Source: Gemmatimonadota bacterium
Lineage (GTDB): Bacteria > Gemmatimonadota > Gemmatimonadetes > JACCXV01 > JAHWKZ01
Assembly (NCBI GenBank): GCA_019347645.1
Contig: JAHWKZ010000006.1
Location: forward strand, 1-28,146
Length of the DNA stretch: 28,146 bases
Direction of reading: 5' to 3'
Shown: positions 7,323-15,115 of the stretch, one piece after another
Numbering within the stretch: the stretch's first letter is position 1
How the letters are laid out: each line of letters starts with the position of its first letter
Position numbers and translations under genes: made by a program
Notes under the pieces: generated by a model
Seen by the model: the letters and a program-made list of their open reading frames with translations, nothing else
What the model was told of the DNA's origin: nothing
The model's database searches: none

Positions 7323-9013
7323 GGGGCCTGCTCGCGCCGCGCTGGGCGGCGGCGAGACGGGAGCTCGGCGGGGCGGGCGGGAGCCGGCTGGCGGTCCTCG
7401 GGGTCCTGGGGAGCGTCTTCCTGGTGGGCGGCTATGCGATCTCCGTCCGGCTCCTGCGCCACTTCGTGACCGTGGACCCCGATCTCGGACGGATCCTCGC
7501 CGCCAAGCTGCTCGCCCTGCTGTTCCTGATGCTGCTCGGCTTCCTGATCTTCTCCACCCTGATCACCGCCGTCTCCCAATGCTTCCTGGCGAAGGACCTG
7601 TCGCTGTGGGTCGCCGCGCCGGTGCCGTGGTGGAGAATCTTCCGCGCCAAGCTGGCCGAGGTCGCCGTCCTGGGATCGTGGACCGCGCTCTTCCTCGCCG
7701 CGCCGGTGTGGGGGGCGTACGGCACGGTCTTCGAGGCCGGGTTCGGCTACTACCTGGCGCTCGTGGCGGTGACCGTGCCTTCGGTGATTCTCGTCTCCGC
7801 TCTCGGCACGCTCGTCGCGGTGGCGCTGGTGAACCTCTTCCCGGCGCGTCGCGCCCGGGACCTCCTCTCGCTCGTCGCGCTGGTGTTCGTCGCCGGGATG
7901 GTCGTGCTGTTCCGGGTGATGCGGCCCGAGCAGTTCGTCCGCCCGGAGGACTTCGGCACGTGGGCCGACTACCTGGTGTCGCTCTCGAATCCCATGGTGC
8001 CGTGGCTGCCCTCCTACTGGGCCAGCCGCATCCTCGGCGAAACGCTGGGGATCTACCAGTCGACGTCATGGACCGCGGCGGCCTGGTACATGGCGCTGCT
8101 GGTGGGGACGACCGTGGTGGTCGTGGCGGTGGCCGCCGGCGTGTTCCGCGAATCATTCACCACTGGATTCTCACGGTCCCAGGAGGCGCGGCAGGTGAAA
8201 TGGACCCGTCGGATCTGGTGGCGCCGGATGCTCGAGGCCGCGGTACGGCCGTTCCCGCGGCGGGTGCGGGCGATCGTGGTGAAGGACGCCTCCACGTTCT
8301 TCCGCGATCCGTCGCAGTGGTCCCAGATGTTCCTGCTCCTGGCGGTGGTGGCGGTCTACCTGTACAACTTCATGGTCCTGCCGCTCGATCCCGCCGGGGG
8401 GACGGGCTACTTCATGCGCAACCTGCTGGCGTTCGTCAACGTGGCGCTGGTGGGCCTGGTGGTCACCGCGCTGGCCGCCCGGTTCGTCCTGCCGGGCGTG
8501 AGTCTCGAAGGCGGCACGCTGTGGCTGCTGCGGACCAGCCCCCTGACCGAGAGCGAGCTGCTGTGGGCGAAGTTCTGGGGTGGATTCATCCCGATCATCG
8601 TCGTGGCGGAACTTTTGGTGGTCCTTTCGAATAGATTACTACACACGACGTTCCAGCTGGAGGTGCTGTCCGTGGCCGCCGTGTTCTGCCTGTCATCGGC
8701 GATCACCGGGTTGGCGGTCGGTCTCGGGGCCGCCTATCCGAGGTTCGACGCCAACGACGGCGCCGAGGTGGCTTCCGGCTACGCGGGCTTCCTCTTCATG
8801 GTGCTGAGCGCGCTGCTGGTGCTGTTCGCCGTCACCGTTCTGGCGTGGCCGGTCTACCACTCGTTCCGCGCGACCTGGCTGGGTTGGGGCGTGGGGGCTC
8901 GCGAATGGGGCGGTCTGGCCGCCGGTCTCGCCTCGGTGGGAGCGCTCAGCGCCATCGCGCTGGTGCTGTCGATGCGGCGCGGCAGACAGCGACTCGAGTT
9001 GAGAGAGGAGTGA
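7319..9013 (+). CDS. ABC transporter permease (large ABC_tran_2-type)
   Basis: This 564-residue protein is strongly hydrophobic, with roughly a dozen predicted membrane segments in two blocks (about residues 25-270 and 345-560). A basic cytoplasmic loop, KWTRRIWWRRMLEAAVRPFPRR, lies between them near residue 300. It resembles the PF16949-type 'putative ABC exporter' permeases that pair with a single ATPase. The GTG start sits inside a GTGA overlap with the ATPase stop, which supports translational coupling and fixes the start. The substrate is unknown. A carboxypeptidase gene follows after 10 bp, so an envelope-related role is possible. Confidence 0.85.
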   Translation: MRGLLAPRWAAARRELGGAGGSRLAVLGVLGSVFLVGGYAISVRLLRHFVTVDPDLGRILAAKLLALLFLMLLGFLIFSTLITAVSQCFLAKDLSLWVAAPVPWWRIFRAKLAEVAVLGSWTALFLAAPVWGAYGTVFEAGFGYYLALVAVTVPSVILVSALGTLVAVALVNLFPARRARDLLSLVALVFVAGMVVLFRVMRPEQFVRPEDFGTWADYLVSLSNPMVPWLPSYWASRILGETLGIYQSTSWTAAAWYMALLVGTTVVVVAVAAGVFRESFTTGFSRSQEARQVKWTRRIWWRRMLEAAVRPFPRRVRAIVVKDASTFFRDPSQWSQMFLLLAVVAVYLYNFMVLPLDPAGGTGYFMRNLLAFVNVALVGLVVTALAARFVLPGVSLEGGTLWLLRTSPLTESELLWAKFWGGFIPIIVVAELLVVLSNRLLHTTFQLEVLSVAAVFCLSSAITGLAVGLGAAYPRFDANDGAEVASGYAGFLFMVLSALLVLFAVTVLAWPVYHSFRATWLGWGVGAREWGGLAAGLASVGALSAIALVLSMRRGRQRLELREE

Positions 9014-9023
9014 CCACGTTCCG

Positions 9024-10601
9024 GTGACAGGGATCCCGTTCCACAGGCCGGCCCGACGCCTCGCGTCCGGGTTGCTCGCGGTGGGGCTCGGTCTCGCGAC
9101 CGCCGCCGGGTCGCTCCTCGCCCAGCCCGTGGGCTCGAGCGAGGGCGTCGGCTCGCGCTCGGCGGGGGCCGCCACCTCGAGCCCGGAGTCGGTCGCCGAC
9201 CTCCTCGACCCGGTCGTGAAGAGGCGCGCGGGCCGGGTGGGCGTGGCGGTGTACTCCGTCGACCGGAAGGCTCCGCTCTACCTCCACAACGCCGACGAGG
9301 CGCTGCTGCCCGCCTCGAACATGAAGCTCTACACCACGGCCGCCGCGCTGGCCCGGCTGGGCCCCGACTTCCGGTACACCACCTCGCTCTACGCCGACGG
9401 CCCGATCCGCTCCGACGGCACCCTGGAGGGGAACCTGCTGCTGGTCGGCCGCGGCGACCCGACGCTCTCCGGCCGGTTCTACGCGGACAGCGCCCCGTAC
9501 GTCTTCGACCTCTTCGCGCAGGCGCTGCGCGAGCGGGGGATCCGGCGGATCGCCGGCGACCTGATCGGCGACGCCTCGTACTTCGAGGACGAGCCCGTGG
9601 CGCCGGGTTGGGACGCGGGGAACCTCCTGTGGTGGTACGGCGCGCGGGTCAGCGCGCTGTCGTTCAACGACAACGTCGTGGTGATCGAGGTCCGGCCGGG
9701 CGGCGCCGTCGGGGCCCCGCCGCGCGTCGCGTTCGTTCCGCGGGCGGACGGCCTGATGGTGGTGAACCGGGTACGGACGGTGGGGACTCGCGGGGGGCGT
9801 TCGATCGGGATCAAGCGCCGCCCGGACCTCGGCGGGTACGAGATCTGGGGGCGAATCCCGATCGACAGCCGGCCCCTGCACTACGTGGTGGCCGTCGAGG
9901 ATCCGCCGGCCTTCGCCCTGTCCGTCCTGCGCGCCCGGCTCGAGAGCTCGGGGATCCGCATCGACGGAGCCGAACGGGTCGTCCACTCGCGAACCCGTCT
10001 GCCTCGCCGGCCGTGGCAGCTGGTGGCGAGCCACACCGGCCCCCGGCTCGTCGAGATCGTGCGGGTGATCAACAAGCGCAGCCAGAACTTCTTTGCCGAG
10101 CAGGTGCTGAAGACCCTCGGCCGGATGTTCGAAGGCGACGGATCGTTCGCAGACGGGCGGAAGGTCGTGGTCTCGGTCCTGCGCGAGCTCGGCGTGCCGG
10201 CGCGCGAGTTGTGGGTCGACGACGGCTCGGGGCTCTCCCGCTACGACCGAGCGACGGCGCGGACCACCGCCCAGCTCCTGGTCGCGATACGGGATCAGGA
10301 TTGGTTCGAGGCGTACTACCAATCGCTCCTCGAGGCCGGTCGGGACGGGGACCCGCGGCGTCTGGACGACGCGGCCGCGGTCGGCAACGTCCGCACGAAG
10401 ACGGGAACGCTGCGGGGCGTCTCCGCCCTCTCCGGCTACGTGACCACCCGCGACGGAGAGCTGCTGGCCTTCAGCGTGATCACCAACGGAGTGCCGGGTG
10501 GGAAGGGTGCCTCGATCTCGATCGAGGACGCGGTCGCCGAGCGGCTGGCCCGCTACACCGTCTGGCATCCCCCTCTGCTGGAACGCGACACCGGCCGCTA
10601 G
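9024..10601 (+). CDS. dacB: D-alanyl-D-alanine carboxypeptidase/endopeptidase, S13 family (copy 1)
   Basis: This 525-residue protein is a PBP4-type S13 enzyme that trims or cleaves peptidoglycan cross-links in the periplasm. It has an N-terminal signal peptide (LASGLLAVGLGLATAAGSLLAQ). The three active-site motifs are present: S-x-x-K as SNMK (Ser98, Lys101), S-x-N as SQN (Ser353 onward) in INKRSQNFFAEQVLK, and K-T-G (Lys459) in TKTGTLRGVSALSGYV. DGSGLSRYD is also typical. GTG at 9024 is used as start, 10 bp after the permease stop, with GAGAGGAG upstream as ribosome-binding site. It is probably the last gene of the 4524-10601 run. A second, lipoprotein-type S13 enzyme lies at 17807-19357. 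Confidence 0.93.
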   Translation: MTGIPFHRPARRLASGLLAVGLGLATAAGSLLAQPVGSSEGVGSRSAGAATSSPESVADLLDPVVKRRAGRVGVAVYSVDRKAPLYLHNADEALLPASNMKLYTTAAALARLGPDFRYTTSLYADGPIRSDGTLEGNLLLVGRGDPTLSGRFYADSAPYVFDLFAQALRERGIRRIAGDLIGDASYFEDEPVAPGWDAGNLLWWYGARVSALSFNDNVVVIEVRPGGAVGAPPRVAFVPRADGLMVVNRVRTVGTRGGRSIGIKRRPDLGGYEIWGRIPIDSRPLHYVVAVEDPPAFALSVLRARLESSGIRIDGAERVVHSRTRLPRRPWQLVASHTGPRLVEIVRVINKRSQNFFAEQVLKTLGRMFEGDGSFADGRKVVVSVLRELGVPARELWVDDGSGLSRYDRATARTTAQLLVAIRDQDWFEAYYQSLLEAGRDGDPRRLDDAAAVGNVRTKTGTLRGVSALSGYVTTRDGELLAFSVITNGVPGGKGASISIEDAVAERLARYTVWHPPLLERDTGR

Positions 10602-10623
10602 TACACCTTCCCGGTGTACTGGC
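10597..10623. terminator. Bidirectional terminator hairpin between convergent genes
   Basis: An 8-bp perfect stem AGTACACC / GGTGTACT with a 5-nt loop (TTCCC) extends to 11 bp with one T-G wobble (10597-10607 with 10613-10623). It overlaps the dacB stop codon and sits 6 bp from the stop of the opposing HicB-like gene. There is no T-tract, so termination is inferred from position and stem strength. Confidence 0.6.
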
Positions 10624-10629
10624 TACAGG

Positions 10630-10986
10630 TCAGTCTCCGCGAAACCTGTACGCGAGCTTGATCAGCCCCGCGGCGCCGGCGAGCGCCAGGGAGGAGAGAA
10701 CGACCTTGGCGGTCGTCGTGAGCGGCAGCCCGAAGTGGAGGGAATGCTTGTGTCGGCTGGTCCGGTCCGTGGGGGAGCGGGAGGCGCGAACGTAGTCTTC
10801 GGCCAACCCCTCCAGGTTGCGCCGGATCGCCTTCCGCAGCTTGCGCACCGCGTTCGCCTCCGAGGTCCCGTACGCGACGTACCCGGGCAGGGCCGGCGAG
10901 GTGGCGACGAAGGCCCCCTCTTCCTCCTGCTCGACGATGACCTGGTAGTCCTCGTCGTCGGCGTCGGTCCACAGAAAGTCCAGCAT
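10630..10986 (-). CDS. HicB-like protein with C-terminal membrane anchor
   Basis: Residues 10-60 match the HicB antitoxin partial-RNase-H fold: DYQVIVEQEEEGAFVATSPALPG, then a helix with a regularly spaced EANAVRKLRKAIRRNLEGL. After a short basic linker, residues 86-112 form a hydrophobic helix (AKVVLSSLALAGAAGLIKLAY), so the protein ends in a membrane-anchor-like segment rather than the ribbon-helix-helix of classical HicB. No HicA-like double-stranded-RNA-binding toxin gene is found on either side. The ATG at 10986 is chosen because TACCTT lies 8 nt upstream and the hydrophilic HicB core starts right after it. The total is 118 residues. The fold call is moderately confident; the function is unknown and need not be that of an antitoxin. 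Confidence 0.7.
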   Translation of the reverse strand: MLDFLWTDADDEDYQVIVEQEEEGAFVATSPALPGYVAYGTSEANAVRKLRKAIRRNLEGLAEDYVRASRSPTDRTSRHKHSLHFGLPLTTTAKVVLSSLALAGAAGLIKLAYRFRGD

Positions 10987-10994
10987 GCGTCGAC

Positions 10995-11000
10995 AAGGTA
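10995..11000 (-). promoter_or_regulatory. Candidate -10 box, leaderless mRNA of the HicB-like gene
   Basis: On the minus strand TACCTT lies exactly 8 nt before the ATG with no ribosome-binding site between. A weak -35-like TTGGCC lies 19 bp further upstream. Confidence 0.45.
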
Positions 11001-11093
11001 ATCGAGCCTCAGGGGATCCGGCCAATGGACCGCCTCCCCCTGGATCGTGCGGCCGTGATTGAAACCCGCGAGACGATCTCCGACATTGGAGAC

Positions 11094-11537
11094 ATGCGCG
11101 CCGCGAACGTGATCCTCGCCCTGGTGGCGACCCTGGCCGTCGCCGGTGGCGCTCGCGGTCAGGAAGCCGACCTCGCGAGCGCCCTGGGAGGCTACGACGC
11201 CTCGCTCCGGCCACTGGGCGACCTCGTCGTCCACGCTGACTTCGATGGTGACGGCGACCGGGACTTCGCCGCGGTGGTCACCGACGGCAGCCGCTCGGTG
11301 TTCCTGGTCCTCCAGGCCGGGGAGGGCGAATGGCAGGTGCGACCTCTCTACGCCCGGCTGCCCGATGTCCCGGTCCGTCTGCGGGTGATCCAGCCGGGCT
11401 CCCACCGGGTCCTCGACGCGCAACGGACCGTCGAGCTGCGCGACCCGGGAGTGGAGCTGATCTTCCCCGGCCGCTCGAGCGCGCTGTATGCCTGGCGGGA
11501 CGGCCGGTGGCAGGTCTACGGCACGGAGAACTACTAG
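11094..11537 (+). CDS. Small secreted protein with a DxDxDGD calcium-binding-like motif
   Basis: The 147-residue protein has a signal peptide (residues 1-22, ending ARGQ). Near residue 46 is ADFDGDGDRDFAAVV, the motif of FG-GAP/VCBS-like repeats, in which aspartates bind Ca2+. Only one such unit is present. The remainder looks like beta strands (SVFLVLQAGEGEWQVRPLY, ALYAWRDGRWQVYG). No known family could be assigned. ATG at 11094 is chosen because TTGGAGAC precedes it and the signal peptide starts there. A possible promoter, TTGAAA at 11059-11064 with GACATT 17 bp downstream, lies between this gene and the divergent HicB-like gene. Its TAG stop is formed by the left edge of the palindromic repeat at 11534-11694. 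Confidence 0.7.
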   Translation: MRAANVILALVATLAVAGGARGQEADLASALGGYDASLRPLGDLVVHADFDGDGDRDFAAVVTDGSRSVFLVLQAGEGEWQVRPLYARLPDVPVRLRVIQPGSHRVLDAQRTVELRDPGVELIFPGRSSALYAWRDGRWQVYGTENY

Positions 11538-11694
11538 CAGGCTGTTGAAAATGGCCCATCTCTGCGTTGCGCTCCCTCGGGCAGCCTGCGGCGTGGCCGT
11601 GCTTCGCACGCGGCCCACGCCTCGGCTGATCTCAGTCGCGCGCCTTGACCTTGGCCATTTTGAACAGCCTGCCTCTTTTTCAAGGACCTGCTAG
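11534..11694. repeat. MITE/REP-like palindromic repeat between convergent genes
   Basis: A 20-bp inverted repeat, GCAGGCTGTTGAAAATGGCC at 11537-11556 and its complement with one mismatch at 11653-11672, brackets a structured core. The core holds a second hairpin (about 11591-11620, GCGTGG...CCACGC). A further copy of the right end at 11676-11694 (TTTTTCAAGGACCTGCTAG) again mirrors the left edge CTAGCAGG. There is no open frame inside. The CAGGCTGTTGAAAA type of end is common in bacterial miniature repeats. The element contributes the stop codon of the upstream gene and ends 5 bp before the stop of the opposing DHH gene, so it could also act as a two-way terminator. Its core shares sequence with 27880-27960. 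Confidence 0.8.
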
Positions 11695-11699
11695 AGGGG

Positions 11700-12761
11700 T
11701 CAGACCCTGACGAGCGGCTCGCCCTCGTCGTCGGGGTCGACCTCCAGCGCTTCCAGGAAGCGGCGTTTCACCTCCCGGGCCGTCCCGTCCTCCTCGCCGT
11801 CCAGGCGGATCTGCGCGCCGGCCATCCGGCCGTGTCCGCCGGCGGTGCCGAGCTCGCCCACCACCCGGGCGATCGTACGGCCGGCGTCGTCCTGCTCCTG
11901 GCGGGTCCGGAGGCTGAGGTAGAGCCGGTCCTCGTGGCGCCCCATCACCAGCACGTGGTCCACCCTGTCGAGGGGGATCAGGAAGTCGGCCAGCTCGGCG
12001 ACGAGATCCGGGTTCTCCATCTCCCCGACGTCGGAGACCAGGGCCCGGGCGTGGATCAGGCTGGCCCCGAGGGCGGTGTGGAAGGCCTTGAAGTACTCGC
12101 GCGGGATGCGGGGCTTCTCGATCCGGTTGAGCAGGGTCAGATCGGCCCGCGGGAAGATCTCGAGGTAGGCATGGAGGTCGGCCTCGCTCGTCTCGCGCTC
12201 GAGCTCTCGAGTGTCCGACTTGATCCCGAACAGCAGCGCGGTGGCGAGCTTGGTCGGCAGGTCGAGCCCGGCCGCCTTGAGGTAGTAGAACATCATCGTC
12301 GACGTGGAGCCGTACTCGGTCCGGACGTCCAGGAACGGCGCCCGATCGGCCTCGTCGCTGCGCGGGTGGTGATCGATCGCGATCGAGACCGGCAGGTCGG
12401 GGGGGAGCGAGTGATTCCCCGCCCCGGGCTGGGTGTCGATCAGGCAGTGGGTCCCGTACCCGTCGAAGTCGATCCGGCGGAGAGACTCGAGGCGGATGCC
12501 GAGGAGCTCGACCATGGCGCGGTTCGAGGCCCGTCCGATGGTGCCCCCGTGGACGATCACCGAGTCGATCTCGAGCCGCTTCGACAACAGGTGCTGAAGC
12601 GCGTAGGCGCTGGCGATCGAGTCGGGATCGGGATGGTCGTGGGTATAGATCGCGGCCGGACGCTCGGGGTCGACGCTGTCGAGCAGCTTCTCCAGGAGGC
12701 GCTGAGCCTCGCTGTTCGCCTCGGCGGGGGTGGCCCGCCGCTCGGCTTCCGGAGTCGCCAT
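11700..12761 (-). CDS. DHH/DHHA1 family phosphoesterase (NrnA-like)
   Basis: The 353-residue cytoplasmic protein carries the Mn2+-binding motifs of DHH phosphoesterases: HDHPDPDSIAS at residues 41-51, an Asp within LIDTQPG near 109, and D-H-H at 130-132 (SIAIDHHPRSD). The C-terminal DHHA1 substrate-binding motif is GTAGGHGRMAGAQ near residue 308. NrnA-type members degrade short oligoribonucleotides or pAp, and related members hydrolyse cyclic dinucleotide products. Here HxxPDxD is written H-D-H-P-D-P-D. Without the CBS or GGDEF domains of other subfamilies, an NrnA-like role is the best guess. The gene starts 4 bp after the Mrp stop, so the two form an operon. The stop is next to the palindromic repeat. 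Confidence 0.85.
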   Translation of the reverse strand: MATPEAERRATPAEANSEAQRLLEKLLDSVDPERPAAIYTHDHPDPDSIASAYALQHLLSKRLEIDSVIVHGGTIGRASNRAMVELLGIRLESLRRIDFDGYGTHCLIDTQPGAGNHSLPPDLPVSIAIDHHPRSDEADRAPFLDVRTEYGSTSTMMFYYLKAAGLDLPTKLATALLFGIKSDTRELERETSEADLHAYLEIFPRADLTLLNRIEKPRIPREYFKAFHTALGASLIHARALVSDVGEMENPDLVAELADFLIPLDRVDHVLVMGRHEDRLYLSLRTRQEQDDAGRTIARVVGELGTAGGHGRMAGAQIRLDGEEDGTAREVKRRFLEALEVDPDDEGEPLVRV

Positions 12762-12765
12762 GCCC

Positions 12766-13815
12766 CTACCCCAGCTGCCGGAGCACCCGGCGGGCGATGT
12801 CCCGGAACCGCTCGGCGATCGGCGAGTCGGGCTGGGCGTGCACGATCGGCTCGCCCTCGTCCCCGCTCGGCGTCACCGCCGGGTGGAGCGGGATGGTTCC
12901 GAGGAACGGGACCGAGTGCCGCTCGGCGATCGCGCGGCCGCCTCCCTCGCCGAAGATCGGGTGCTCGGATCCGCAGTCGGGGCAGACGAAGGTCCCCATG
13001 TTCTCGACGATTCCCACCACTCGGGCGCCGACCTTGTCGAACATCTTGAGACCCTTCCGGGCGTCGATCCCGGCGATCTCCTGCGGGGTGGTGACGATCA
13101 CCGCCCCGTCGAGCGGAACGCCCTGGGTGAGCGTGAGGTGGGCGTCGCCGGTTCCCGGCGGCAGGTCGACCACCAGCCAGTCGAGGTCGTTCCAGACGAC
13201 CTCCCGGAGGAACTGGGTGACCGCCGAGTGGACCATCGGGCCGCGCCAGATCGTCGGCGTCTCCTCGTCCACCAGGAAGCCGAGCGACATGAGGTCGATC
13301 CCGTACTTCGGGATCGGCCGGATCTTCTTGTCGGTCGTGACCTGCGGCTGCGCGCCCTGGAGACCCATCATGGTGGGAACCGACGGGCCGTAGATGTCGG
13401 CGTCGAGGAGGCCCACCCTGTGCCCCTCGGCGGAGAGCGCGAGCGCGAGGTTCACGGCGACGGTGGACTTGCCGACTCCCCCCTTGCCGCTCGCCACCGC
13501 CAGGATGCGCTTCACCCCCGGGACGGGTTGGGCCGGCGAGGGCTTCTTCAGCGGGCCCCCGGCCGCGCCGGGCTTCTGCTGGAGGGCGATGGTGACCTTC
13601 TCCACGCCTTCCACCGCCTCGACCTCGCTCTTGATCGTCTTGATCACCGTCTCGGAGAGGGGCCGCTCCGGATCGACGAGGATCCGGAACGAGACATCGC
13701 CGTCACCGAGCGAAAGCTCCTTGACCCGGCCGAGGGAGATCAGGTCCTTGCCGCTCTCGGGCTCGGGGACCTTCCGGATGGCGCGAATGACGTCCTTTTC
13801 CTGCACGGCGGGCAT
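12766..13815 (-). CDS. Mrp/NBP35 family iron-sulfur carrier ATPase
   Basis: The 349-residue protein has an N-terminal MIP18/DUF59 domain (residues 1-80), a Pro/Gly linker, then a P-loop ATPase domain with the deviant Walker A GKGGVGKST at 110-118. LLDADIYGPSVP and DLPPGTGDAHLT are Mrp signatures. A C-x-x-C pair in FVCPDCGSEHPIF supplies the bridging cysteines that hold a [4Fe-4S] cluster at the dimer interface. The role in this family is transfer of Fe-S clusters to apoproteins in the cytoplasm. ATG at 13815 is supported by GAGG 8 nt upstream on the coding strand, with a -10-like TACCAT about 20 bp before the start. The DHH gene follows after 4 bp. Confidence 0.94.
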   Translation of the reverse strand: MPAVQEKDVIRAIRKVPEPESGKDLISLGRVKELSLGDGDVSFRILVDPERPLSETVIKTIKSEVEAVEGVEKVTIALQQKPGAAGGPLKKPSPAQPVPGVKRILAVASGKGGVGKSTVAVNLALALSAEGHRVGLLDADIYGPSVPTMMGLQGAQPQVTTDKKIRPIPKYGIDLMSLGFLVDEETPTIWRGPMVHSAVTQFLREVVWNDLDWLVVDLPPGTGDAHLTLTQGVPLDGAVIVTTPQEIAGIDARKGLKMFDKVGARVVGIVENMGTFVCPDCGSEHPIFGEGGGRAIAERHSVPFLGTIPLHPAVTPSGDEGEPIVHAQPDSPIAERFRDIARRVLRQLG

Positions 13816-13904
13816 GGAACGATCCTCGATTCGGGATGGTACGGATAACAGGCGGAATGCGTGCGACCGTTTACGAATATACCGGCATCCGGTGGGGAGG
13901 TCAT

Positions 13905-15032
13905 ATGCGTTCGGAGAGGCGAGGGAGCCGCTTCGCGGCGGGCCGCCGGCGGCGGCTCGGGGTGCTCGTGCTGACGGCGGGAGCGGCCCTGGCGAGCGCC
14001 GCGCCGGCGGCGGCCCAGGCGACGGTCGAGACCGGGGCTCCGGAGGTGCGATTCCATCTCGGCGGCGACGAGCTCCTCCCGATCGCGTATCCGGAGCGGT
14101 ACGGTTCCCGGGCGTCGTTGGAGGAGGATGTCGAGTGGGTCCGCGAGAACTCCGACGCGCTGCGGGCGTGGTGGGCGGAGGAGGGTCCCACCTACCTCCG
14201 CCGGGTGACCGATCTCGCCGGGCTGCCGTGGCCCTACTCGGGCATCGACGTCTACCTGGTGCGTCACTGGCCGGTGGTCTCCATCGAGCACCCGCTCGTG
14301 CTCGCCCTCGAGGCCGTCCGCTCCTCGAGCGGTCAGCTCGAGCTGCCGGACGACGACGATCTCCGGATCCTGCTCCTCGCCCACCAGGTGGTCCACTACC
14401 TGCTCGACGACCCCGGTTTCCTGCCCCGCTCGCGGCGCGCCGCCGCCTACGACCACCCGTTCCTCCGGCCGGGCGACTTCGCCCTCGAGGCGATGGTCAA
14501 CTGGCTCACCTACGAGGCGCTCGAGGACGTATGGGGCAGAGACCGGCTGCGGCGCGCGACCGCCGAAGAGCTGTGGCGCGGATTCAATCCCAACCACGCC
14601 TTCGTGACCGGCGAGCTGATGGAGCGTTGGAGCCTGTCGCGGATGCGCCCGCTCGCGGAGTGGCTCGCCGCGCACCCCGAGGGGAGCGAGGTCTTGGACA
14701 TCGCCGAGCGCTACCGGAGCGAGGCGGTGTCCGCCGGGCGGGCCGTCGAGGAGCGGGAGATCCCGCGGGAGGACCGGACGGGGACCGAGTACGGGGTCGA
14801 CCTCGGCGCGACCTTCGATGGCGAGGTGTTCGTGGCTTATGTCGACGAGGGCTCGGCCGCGGCCCGGGCGGGGCTGCTCCAGGGGGACGTCCTGGCGACG
14901 ATCGAGGGCCGACCGGTGGACGACGTGGTCGAGGCCCAGCGGCGGATGAACGAGTCGTGGAGCCGGAACGAGGAGATCAACCTGAGCGTGCGCCGGGGCG
15001 AACGAGAGGTCTTCGTAACGATCGAGGGATGA
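13905..15032 (+). CDS. Secreted PDZ-domain protein with a degenerate metalloprotease motif
   Basis: The 375-residue protein has a basic N-terminus and signal peptide (residues 1-44, ending AAPAAAQA), a mostly helical middle domain and a C-terminal PDZ domain (about 285-375: YGVDLGATFDGEVFVAYVDEGSAAARAGLLQGDVL). The middle holds LLAHQVVHYLLDD at 157-169. This lies where a gluzincin would have HExxH, but the catalytic Glu is Gln161. Glu195 in FALEAMVNWLTYE is a plausible third metal ligand. The arrangement resembles M1/M61-like proteases joined to PDZ, so this may be an inactive relative or a metal-binding protein. The ATG follows GGGGAGG at ideal spacing. It is divergent from the Mrp gene. The family is not firmly identified. 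Confidence 0.75.
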   Translation: MRSERRGSRFAAGRRRRLGVLVLTAGAALASAAPAAAQATVETGAPEVRFHLGGDELLPIAYPERYGSRASLEEDVEWVRENSDALRAWWAEEGPTYLRRVTDLAGLPWPYSGIDVYLVRHWPVVSIEHPLVLALEAVRSSSGQLELPDDDDLRILLLAHQVVHYLLDDPGFLPRSRRAAAYDHPFLRPGDFALEAMVNWLTYEALEDVWGRDRLRRATAEELWRGFNPNHAFVTGELMERWSLSRMRPLAEWLAAHPEGSEVLDIAERYRSEAVSAGRAVEEREIPREDRTGTEYGVDLGATFDGEVFVAYVDEGSAAARAGLLQGDVLATIEGRPVDDVVEAQRRMNESWSRNEEINLSVRRGEREVFVTIEG

Positions 15033-15115
15033 GGGAGGGCCGCGCCGAGTAGCGTCGGGCGACGGGCCGCGGCTAGATTCGGAGGACGCTCGAGCGGCCT
15101 TTCCACCATCCCTGG

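Noticed and set aside
10598..11001. A HicA-type toxin gene next to the HicB-like gene
   Set aside because: No 55-80 residue frame with a HicA-like G-[SD]-H motif exists on either side; the other frames here are antisense to the HicB-like gene.
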